DNA from: Candidatus Poseidoniaceae archaeon | GTDB taxonomy: Archaea; Thermoplasmatota; Poseidoniia; Poseidoniales; Poseidoniaceae | Direction: 5' to 3' | DNA: 5,078 nt | Assembly: GCA_013330925.1 (NCBI GenBank) | Contig: DUHJ01000178.1 | Coordinates: 1,294 to 6,371 of the forward strand | Part shown: piece after piece, positions 1 to 5,078 of the stretch | How positions within the stretch are numbered: the stretch's first letter is position 1 | Layout: every line of letters starts with the position of its first letter | Program-made: the position numbers and the translations under genes | The notes under the pieces: generated by a model | What the model saw: only the letters and a program-made list of their open reading frames with translations | The model's database searches: none | Told to the model about the DNA's origin: nothing

Positions 1-581
1 CCCAAGCCGCACCGGGCCACGTGGCGGTCTTCGCCCCGTCCTACGCCTTGCTGGAGGAGATCGTCACCGACGCGCATTGGCCCGTGCACCGCACCATCGT
101 GGAATCCTCAGACTGGGACAAATCGAAGGCCGACGAAGTCCTTGACACCCTCGAACGTGAACGCGAAGCAGGGCGCAAGGTCCTGCTTGCTGGCACCTTT
201 GGCGCCCGCTTGTCGGAGGGCGTTGACTACCGTGGCGGATTGCTCGATGCCGTCGCCTGCATCGGCCTACCCATTGCCCCACCCGGCGTCGTTCAAGACG
301 GGCTCAAGGCCTTCGTCGGAGAGCGTTTCGGCAAGGACAAGTCATGGCGGTACACCATGACCCAACCTGCGGTCAACCGTGTCCTTCAGGCGATGGGACG
401 CCCCATCCGTGGCATCGGCGACCGTGCCGTCGTGCTTCTGCTGGATCAACGCTGCGAGCAACCGATGTACCGCAAGTGCTTCCCCAGCGACCTGCAGATG
501 GTCCCGATGAGCGACCCGAACGGATTGAAGCGGCTGGCTGAACGCTTCTATCGACGTGTGCCTCGTGTCCCCACACCTTGA
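1..581 (+). CDS. Rad3/XPD-family (DinG-like) ATP-dependent DNA helicase, C-terminal part only (5' end outside window)
   Basis: This is the second RecA-like (HD2) domain of a superfamily 2 helicase related to Rad3/XPD/DinG, which unwind DNA 5'-3' using ATP in repair or replication. The frame is open from base 3, so the GTG at 21 is an internal valine and not the start: the codons before it (Q-A-A-P-G-H) complete a typical strand leading into VAVFAPSY (motif IV region). Counting from base 21, motif V is AGTFGARLSEGVDY (residues 57-70) followed by IGLPIAPPG. Motif VI is QAMGRPIRG (123-131), with the conserved arginines R127 and R130, then LLLDQR, a typical XPD-family ending. The Walker A and B motifs, and any 4Fe-4S cysteines of true XPD, would lie upstream of the window, so XPD cannot be separated from other Rad3-like helicases here. 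The protein ends in a short basic tail. The next gene on the same strand begins 25 bases after the stop. Confidence 0.9.
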   Translation, partial: QAAPGHVAVFAPSYALLEEIVTDAHWPVHRTIVESSDWDKSKADEVLDTLEREREAGRKVLLAGTFGARLSEGVDYRGGLLDAVACIGLPIAPPGVVQDGLKAFVGERFGKDKSWRYTMTQPAVNRVLQAMGRPIRGIGDRAVVLLLDQRCEQPMYRKCFPSDLQMVPMSDPNGLKRLAERFYRRVPRVPTP

Positions 582-606
582 TGAAGGGTCAAGCGGACCA
601 ACACCC

Positions 607-1020
607 ATGGAGGAGGAGACGACCACGCCCCTCGCGGCACGTCCAGAGGACCTCCATGCCGAGGTGGCCGCTGAAGCAAGCCACCTCGAAGAAGTGCGTC
701 AGAGGCACACCTTCCACCTTGTCACCGCCGGGATGCTTCCCGAGACGCACTTGGCCAACATCGAGCCCGAACGTCGGTTGGCCTGGATGGTCGAGGAACT
801 CCACGGCCGCTCAGATCCAGACGGCCTGACCCTGCCCATGGCCGGCGTTGATGAACACGAATTGACGGCTGAAGTCGTGGAAGGCGACCAGGGCAGCATG
901 CTTCGCATCAAAATCGAACAGGACGGCGCCCCCACCTTGGAGCGCGAACTTCCCCTTGCGGCGGACGCCAAAGACGTCAACCACCACTTCGTGGACGGGC
1001 ACTTGATCGTCCGCTGGTGA
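607..1020 (+). CDS. Small acidic protein with Hsp20/CS-like C-terminal half
   Basis: A 137-residue protein with no signal peptide or membrane segment, so probably cytoplasmic. The N-terminal ~70 residues are acidic and look helical (HLEEVRQRHTFH, then RRLAWMVEELHGR). The last ~50 residues look like alternating beta strands and end LERELPLAADAKDVNHHF followed by VDGHLIVRW. This resembles the end of an alpha-crystallin or CS domain (an LPL-type strand, a charged turn, then xDGxLxVxx), so a small heat-shock or p23-like fold is plausible. It lacks the LPK and IxI tail that classic Hsp20 chaperones carry. The ATG at 607 was chosen. An in-frame GTG at 556 would add 17 residues but overlap the helicase gene by 26 bases. 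Neither start has a convincing ribosome binding site; a GGAGGAG run at 610-616 lies just inside the gene. It follows the helicase closely on the same strand and is probably co-transcribed with it. The function is unknown and the fold assignment is inference. Confidence 0.72.
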   Translation: MEEETTTPLAARPEDLHAEVAAEASHLEEVRQRHTFHLVTAGMLPETHLANIEPERRLAWMVEELHGRSDPDGLTLPMAGVDEHELTAEVVEGDQGSMLRIKIEQDGAPTLERELPLAADAKDVNHHFVDGHLIVRW

Positions 1021-1023
1021 GCG

Positions 1024-2886
1024 TCAGTACTTGCGCTCAACTTTGGCGTGCTTTTTCGGCTTTGGAGGGCTGGGTTCGCCACCACCTCCCCGACGCCCGA
1101 GCAGCACGCCGAGCACCAGAACCAACACGAGCAGGGCCACGCCTGCTACGATGATGGTCAAGTTGTCCATTGAACCGAGATCAGCAGCGGCCCCGTCATC
1201 AGAAGCCTCAACCTCTGTACGTGTGGCGTCGTCGGGGAACGCATCCGTGACATCACCCACGCCATCGCCATCACGATCGCTTTGTTCGGTGGCATCGTCG
1301 GGGAAGGCGTCCTCAGAGTCAGCGACACCGTCGCCGTCGCCGTCACGCTCGAGCACCGTCAGAGCATCCTCGATGACGTAAGACTCGCGTTGCCCACCGA
1401 TGGTGTACGCCTCGATGTGGAGGGAGTACATTCCCACGTCGGTACCAAGGGGCAGATCCATGCTGAGGTCCCATACCCCGTTGTCCGGGTTCGTGAGGAG
1501 GGTGCGAAGGTCGCCGTCGCTGGCCCAACTTGCTGGTGCAGGACCATATGCGGAAGCAAAGGGCGCGTCTGTGAAGTCCACAGCGGTCGCCTCACCACGG
1601 TTGGCGGTGGTCCCGGTCCCGGTTTGACCCCACTTTGAACGGCCCCAGCATTGGACGATGCCGTCTTCATGCAGGGCACAACTGTGGTCAGCTCCAACCT
1701 CAACGTCGACGAAACCTGAGGATTGGTTGATGACCGAGGGCAACCAAGTGTGCCCTTGGTTGGGCCCGTTGGCCAAGCGGCCGTAATTGTCGTGCCCCCA
1801 ACAGCCCATGGAGCCATTGGCATAGACCACGCAGATGCTGTGGTAGTTCACACCGACGTCAAGCACCGTCAGGTTGTCCGGAAGGTGAGCGAGGGTTGGG
1901 ACGCTGCGCCGGGTGGTCGTGTTGTCTCCAAGTTGGCCGTAGTTGTTCTCACCCCAACACGCCAACGTTCCATCGTCAAGCACCGCGCACGATACGTGCC
2001 CGCCGATGCTGATGGACGTCGCTCGACGCCCATCGGGGAGCACGGCGTTTGACCCAGGCCCATGCTGGTTCGCGTTCGTGCCGTTGTCGCCGAGTTGACC
2101 CACGTGGTCACGCCCCCAGCACATCACGCCCCCGTCGTTCATGAGCGCGCACGTGTGGGTGTCACCGCCGTCCACCTGAACCGGCTCACGGCCTTCTGGG
2201 AAAACAACGCCAACAGGCGTTGGGCGGGGATCGTTGGTGTCTGCACCGTTGCCGACCTGACCGTTGTTGTCCAGTCCCCAGCAGGCCATGGATGCATCAT
2301 CGAGGATCGCGCAAGCGTGGTACCCGCCAAGACCAATGGAAACAGCCGTCCGAACTGAAGGGAGGACCACAGCGTTCGTCGGCGCGCTGTACGTGTTCGT
2401 CATACCATCACCGAGTTCACCATTTGTGCCGTAACCCCAACACCACACGGTGCCGTCGTCCAACAGAGCGCAAGCGTGGGTTCTCGCAGCGTGAAGTTCC
2501 ATCACGTGGCGGCCTTCGGGTAGAGCCACGAAGGTGTTCGGGCGGACTTGATTCGCATTCTGTCCACCGTCCCCAAGCTGGCCGTGGCCGTCGGAACCCC
2601 AACACATGGCAGAGCCGTTGTCCAGCACCGCACAGCTCATGCTGGAACCGACCGCGAGCATCGGGCCACCGGTTGGGCGGGCCTCGTCAGCGCCGACGAG
2701 TTCGACACGAAGTCGGGAGAGGTCCTGATACTCGCTCAGATCAAGGCTGCAGGTGAGGCCGCCGTCCACACGGACGTCACCTTCCTCGCAATCCAGCACG
2801 TCGGTCAACGCCACGGGAGCCGTGCTGGCCAGAGGCAAGGCTAACGCGCCGAGCATCACAAAGGTCAGCCAAAGGCCTGCACGCAT
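1024..2886 (-). CDS. Secreted, membrane-anchored RCC1-repeat beta-propeller protein with calcium-binding repeats
   Basis: A complete 620-residue surface protein of type I topology. Residues 1-23 are a signal peptide (basic R2, hydrophobic core, cleavage probably after A20 or A23). Residues ~24-72 form a short N-terminal region with a C33/C46 pair. Residues ~75-440 hold seven RCC1-type repeats with the core HxCAxxxDG...CWG...GQLGDG, which should fold as a seven-bladed propeller. Residues ~441-513 look like an Ig-type beta domain (MDLPLGTDVGMYSLHIEAY). Residues 515-558 are two DGDGxxD...DAFPDDAT repeats of the thrombospondin type 3 kind, expected to bind calcium. Residues ~576-597 are a transmembrane helix, followed by RR, a glycine run and a basic proline/lysine tail ending in ERKY that should stay inside. 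Seven or so N-x-S/T sequons are present. RCC1 propellers usually bind proteins or other ligands; the partner here is unknown. ATG 2886 directly precedes the signal peptide. The gene lies 42 bases after the DUF4129 gene and probably shares its transcript. Confidence 0.93.
   Translation of the reverse strand: MRAGLWLTFVMLGALALPLASTAPVALTDVLDCEEGDVRVDGGLTCSLDLSEYQDLSRLRVELVGADEARPTGGPMLAVGSSMSCAVLDNGSAMCWGSDGHGQLGDGGQNANQVRPNTFVALPEGRHVMELHAARTHACALLDDGTVWCWGYGTNGELGDGMTNTYSAPTNAVVLPSVRTAVSIGLGGYHACAILDDASMACWGLDNNGQVGNGADTNDPRPTPVGVVFPEGREPVQVDGGDTHTCALMNDGGVMCWGRDHVGQLGDNGTNANQHGPGSNAVLPDGRRATSISIGGHVSCAVLDDGTLACWGENNYGQLGDNTTTRRSVPTLAHLPDNLTVLDVGVNYHSICVVYANGSMGCWGHDNYGRLANGPNQGHTWLPSVINQSSGFVDVEVGADHSCALHEDGIVQCWGRSKWGQTGTGTTANRGEATAVDFTDAPFASAYGPAPASWASDGDLRTLLTNPDNGVWDLSMDLPLGTDVGMYSLHIEAYTIGGQRESYVIEDALTVLERDGDGDGVADSEDAFPDDATEQSDRDGDGVGDVTDAFPDDATRTEVEASDDGAAADLGSMDNLTIIVAGVALLVLVLVLGVLLGRRGGGGEPSPPKPKKHAKVERKY
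1213..1344 (-). repeat. Two thrombospondin type 3-like calcium-binding repeats
   Basis: Two tandem units in residues 515-558 of the RCC1 protein share DGDGVxDxxDAFPDDAT, with the DAFPDDAT octapeptide repeated 22 residues (66 bases) apart. On the + strand the DNA repeat is visible as TCGTCGGGGA at 1229-1238 and again at 1295-1304. Aspartates at alternating positions are typical calcium ligands. The segment lies just outside the membrane helix and probably acts as a calcium-stiffened stalk for the propeller. Confidence 0.88.
1567..2664 (-). repeat. Seven RCC1 repeats forming one probable beta-propeller
   Basis: Seven units of 51-54 residues cover residues ~75-440 of the RCC1 protein. Each is anchored by a cysteine pair exactly ten residues apart: C85/C95, C139/C149, C192/C202, C246/C256, C300/C310, C352/C362 and C403/C413, the second always in CWG. 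Most continue to a GQLGDG-like turn. Units 6 and 7 are the most diverged (GRLANG and GQTGTG in place of GQLGDG), and unit 3 has DDAS where the others have DDG or NDG. Seven is the canonical blade number for RCC1 propellers. The regular cysteine spacing suggests a disulfide across adjacent strands in each blade, which is an inference but fits an exported protein. Confidence 0.9.
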
Positions 2887-2928
2887 GTCGTGAAGAGGGA
2901 TAGGCCCTCATTCAACCGTTCGGTCGAT
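2887..2928 (-). other. Intergenic gap between the DUF4129 and RCC1 genes, with a small hairpin at 2895-2909
   Basis: These 42 bases separate two minus-strand genes. They contain a perfect 5-bp inverted repeat, GAGGG / CCCTC, with a 5-base loop. Its base lies 8 bases upstream of the RCC1 start codon. On the coding strand the GAGG in the first arm resembles a Shine-Dalgarno core but is 18 bases from the ATG, farther than usual. No clear TATA or BRE element is visible, which favours co-transcription with the upstream gene. The hairpin is short and could be chance. Confidence 0.35.
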
Positions 2929-5078
2929 TCACAGCCCACGAGGGATGATCTTCTGGATGCTGGTGACTTCCGTGGCCATGCGGTCCATGGCAACCTTCGC
3001 GGCTTGGGCATGGCCCTCGCTCATCTCGTCACGACCGTAACGGGCTTGTTCGAACACGTTGTCGAGCTGCACCAAGGCTTCCTCGCTGACGGCGGGCATG
3101 GCTTGGCGGATCGCCGCCTCGAACTCACGCACGGTCTCGAAATCCCGGCGGAGGAATTCGCGCTTCTGAAGCACGACGCAGAGGTCGGTGTAGCATTGGA
3201 AGATGGCCTCACGGACGCTGTCTCCAGCGGCCAAGAGTTCCGCGGTGTATGCGAAGACTTCGGCGGCCTCCTCCATGAGCGTCGCCTGCTGGCGACGGCG
3301 GTAGAGCACAAGACCCACCGCGAGGGCGGCGACCAAGAGCACGATGGACCCGACAAGTGCACGGGCGGTCGATGAGGCCTCATCGCTGTAGGTGTACGCA
3401 GGGTTGAATCCTTCCGCAGCGTTGGCTTGGAACGCGGCAAGCGAAGCGTCCGTCAGGCGCTCACCGCCCGCATCAAGCAGCACCAAGAGCGTCAATTCAC
3501 CAAATTCTGATGCATCGCCGTAGGGCGGGTCGTGGTTGAAGGCGAAGGTCGCCACGCCGTCGTTGTCGGTGACCACGACGAGTTTCAGGAGTTGGCTGCT
3601 GCTCCCGTCCTGGACCACACGGCTGCCGTTGGCGTATTCAAGGTACAGCGAGAAGCCAACGTCGGGAATGCCTTCACCGCTGTCGTCCGCATTGACGAAG
3701 ATGCGTCCAGCGAAATCTTCCTCCTCGTCTTCAACGACCTCGTCAAGTTCGACCACGATGGTCGCGTCCACCTTGATCAGCGCAAAGGTCACGGCCATGC
3801 CGGAGTTGAGGTTTCGAGTGGTGTTGAGGCCGCTGGTCACGTGGAAGGGTTGCACGCCGAGCGGGTTCCACATCGGCACCCGCAGCGTGAGGCTGAAGTT
3901 GCCGTCGTTCCACTGAACGCGTTCCAAGGTGTAGCACGTTGGGGTGGTGGCAGCAGTGGTGCAGCCTGTGCCGTTGCTGAGGGTAAGGTCGAGGTCTTCG
4001 AAGACCTCTCCTTCACCGCCGACTTCGGAAACAGAGCCCGTGATGACCAAGGTGCGCAGAGCGTCCGAACGCACCGCAGTTCGGTCGGTCACGGCGTCGA
4101 TGGTCACGACCACATCGGACCAGACGGTCCCAACAATGGAGGCTTCCGTGGGTCGGTGAGCGAGTTCACCCTCAAAGCGGACCTCAAGGTCGTGAACACC
4201 ACGGGCGAGGTCGAGCTCGACCGGAACGCTGGCGATCCAGGTGCCGTCATCGAGGGTCGTCGCGACGGTCACGAGGTTCCCGTCGAGGTAGACCTGAACG
4301 TCACGGCCGGGCAGGCCAGCCTGAGCGGCGTCATCGACGTCGTACAAGCGTCCGGAGATGCGCCAAAGGTCACCACGGGTGACTTCGTCGTCGCTGTCGA
4401 AGGTCAGGCTGATGGCCGAGCGGTGGCTCAGGTAGAAGCTCGCATTACCGGTGCCTGCACGGTACCACCCTTGGGCGTCTGCCGTGGCCACCATGACGTG
4501 GTCTCCAAAGACGAAGATGTCGGGAACAACCCACGTGTAGGTGAACGTGCCGTCGGCTGCGGTGGTCACTTCACCGATGTTCACGCCTTCGACCTCCAGC
4601 ACGACCATGTGGTCGGCCAAGCCAACGAGTTGGTTGTCGACCACTTGCCCGGTGATTTGGACTTGGTCGGCGACCGCGATGACGTCGTCGAGGTCCACCG
4701 TGACGAGGATCGGCGCATACACGTTCCAGACGCCGGTGGCGTTGCTGGGCAGGTAGAGCACGTTGCCCGTGAAGCGGACTTCCATCCCCGTTGGACCGAG
4801 CGTTTGGTCGGCGGCCACGGGATGAACGGCGGTGAACGAGCCGTTGGCGTCGGTGTTGACGTTCGTGAGGAACACGCCGTCGAGCCACACTTCGATGGTG
4901 GCGTCGGGGATGGCATCGTCCACTTGACTCAGAAGCACACCAGAGATGACGATCGTGCTTTCACGGTCCACATCGCCGCTGCCGCTGGTCAGCAGGATCT
5001 TGCTGGGCATGCTGACGTTGAAGTCCACGTCGGTCTGACTTGGGAGGTAGTACTCAGGGTTGGCAGGGTCGCCAACGC
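2929..5078 (-). CDS. Membrane protein with Ig-like extracellular repeats and cytoplasmic DUF4129 domain (5' end outside window)
   Basis: The frame stays open to the right edge, so the N-terminus and signal peptide are missing; the GTG at 5028 is an internal valine, preceded by readable codons including YYLPSQTD. Residues below count from that codon (699 visible). Five Ig-like beta domains occur at about 10-106, 107-203, 204-305, 306-418 and 419-541. Several share the pattern ITG or ISG, xVxLxG, TxxDGTF and VRFxG..., seen in bacterial and archaeal adhesin-like stalks. The fourth has a C356/C365 pair. Residues ~555-576 are a transmembrane helix followed by YRRRQQ, which places the C-terminus inside. 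Residues ~604-678 match DUF4129: VREAIFQCYTDL, then RRDFETVREFEAAI, then LDNVFEQARYGR. In other prokaryotes DUF4129 often ends transglutaminase-like membrane proteins encoded near MoxR ATPase and DUF58 genes; no transglutaminase domain is visible here, and those partners would lie upstream if present. The role is probably in cell-surface assembly or signalling, which is inferred. It is followed by the RCC1 gene. Confidence 0.88.
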   Translation of the reverse strand, partial: VGDPANPEYYLPSQTDVDFNVSMPSKILLTSGSGDVDRESTIVISGVLLSQVDDAIPDATIEVWLDGVFLTNVNTDANGSFTAVHPVAADQTLGPTGMEVRFTGNVLYLPSNATGVWNVYAPILVTVDLDDVIAVADQVQITGQVVDNQLVGLADHMVVLEVEGVNIGEVTTAADGTFTYTWVVPDIFVFGDHVMVATADAQGWYRAGTGNASFYLSHRSAISLTFDSDDEVTRGDLWRISGRLYDVDDAAQAGLPGRDVQVYLDGNLVTVATTLDDGTWIASVPVELDLARGVHDLEVRFEGELAHRPTEASIVGTVWSDVVVTIDAVTDRTAVRSDALRTLVITGSVSEVGGEGEVFEDLDLTLSNGTGCTTAATTPTCYTLERVQWNDGNFSLTLRVPMWNPLGVQPFHVTSGLNTTRNLNSGMAVTFALIKVDATIVVELDEVVEDEEEDFAGRIFVNADDSGEGIPDVGFSLYLEYANGSRVVQDGSSSQLLKLVVVTDNDGVATFAFNHDPPYGDASEFGELTLLVLLDAGGERLTDASLAAFQANAAEGFNPAYTYSDEASSTARALVGSIVLLVAALAVGLVLYRRRQQATLMEEAAEVFAYTAELLAAGDSVREAIFQCYTDLCVVLQKREFLRRDFETVREFEAAIRQAMPAVSEEALVQLDNVFEQARYGRDEMSEGHAQAAKVAMDRMATEVTSIQKIIPRGL
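3406..5001 (-). repeat. Five tandem Ig-like domains in the ectodomain of the DUF4129 protein
   Basis: Units of roughly 97-120 residues follow one another without long linkers. Units 1 and 3 are most alike: MEVRFTGNVLYLPS aligns with LEVRFEGELAHRPT, and WLDGVFLTNVNTDANGSF aligns with YLDGNLVTVATTLDDGTW. Unit 2 has LEVEGVNIGEVTTAADGTF. Units 4 and 5 are more diverged; unit 5 contains an acidic run (ELDEVVEDEEEDF). The series may continue upstream of the window edge. Confidence 0.75.

Noticed and set aside
556..606. GTG at 556 as an alternative start for the small protein
   Set aside because: It would add 17 residues overlapping the helicase end and has no ribosome binding site. The ATG at 607 gives a cleaner start, although the GTG is not excluded.
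1221..1304. Direct DNA repeats that might suggest a repeat array or mobile element
   Set aside because: They are in frame and encode the DAFPDDAT protein repeats, so they are explained by the domain structure.
1282..1638. Open frame of 118 codons on the + strand
   Set aside because: Antisense to the calcium-binding repeats and last propeller blade; its repeats mirror those of the real gene.
2220..2756. Open frame of 178 codons on the + strand
   Set aside because: Antisense to the RCC1 repeats. Its sequence is rich in R, P, S, H and C with no domain pattern, as expected from a GC-rich shadow.
2890..3375. Open frame of 161 codons on the + strand, partly amphipathic in appearance
   Set aside because: It lies opposite the DUF4129 and transmembrane coding region, which has strong family motifs. 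No ribosome binding site or domain of its own was seen.
5026..5028. GTG codon as the start of the DUF4129 protein
   Set aside because: The frame continues open to the window edge with plausible protein sequence, and no signal peptide follows the GTG, so the true start lies outside the window.

Overview
The window is densely coding (only about 70 non-genic bases in 5,078) and looks archaeal, most like the marine Euryarchaeota of the Poseidoniales / Marine Group II type. The reasons are the GC-rich, acidic proteins, a Rad3/XPD-type helicase, and two large secreted single-span membrane proteins. One of these carries the DGDGxxD...DAFPDDAT calcium-binding repeats that are common in that group. 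The taxonomic call is an inference from protein style; there is no rRNA or other marker in the window.

Layout: on the + strand the window opens inside a Rad3/XPD-family DNA helicase (C-terminal helicase domain only, ending at 581). A small acidic protein (607-1020) follows, whose C-terminal half resembles an Hsp20/CS-type beta-sandwich. These two genes meet the minus-strand genes tail to tail, with only 3 bases between the stop codons. On the minus strand, a long membrane protein enters from the right edge (5078 down to 2929). It has at least five Ig-like extracellular domains, one transmembrane helix and a cytoplasmic DUF4129 domain. After a 42-base gap comes a second membrane protein (2886-1024) with a signal peptide, seven RCC1 repeats (a probable seven-bladed propeller with a cysteine pair in every blade), an Ig-like segment, two calcium-binding thrombospondin type 3-like repeats, a C-terminal transmembrane helix and a short basic tail.

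How they fit together: the two minus-strand genes are probably co-transcribed. Both proteins have the same topology (large ectodomain outside, C-terminus inside), so they may form a cell-surface assembly in which the RCC1 propeller is the binding head and the DUF4129 protein connects to the cytoplasm. That is an inference from gene order and topology. The helicase and small-protein pair is a separate transcription unit, concerned with DNA repair or processing for the helicase and of unproven role for the small protein. No RNA genes, mobile elements, CRISPR arrays or clear promoters were seen. Numerous open frames antisense to the large genes are best explained as GC-rich shadows.
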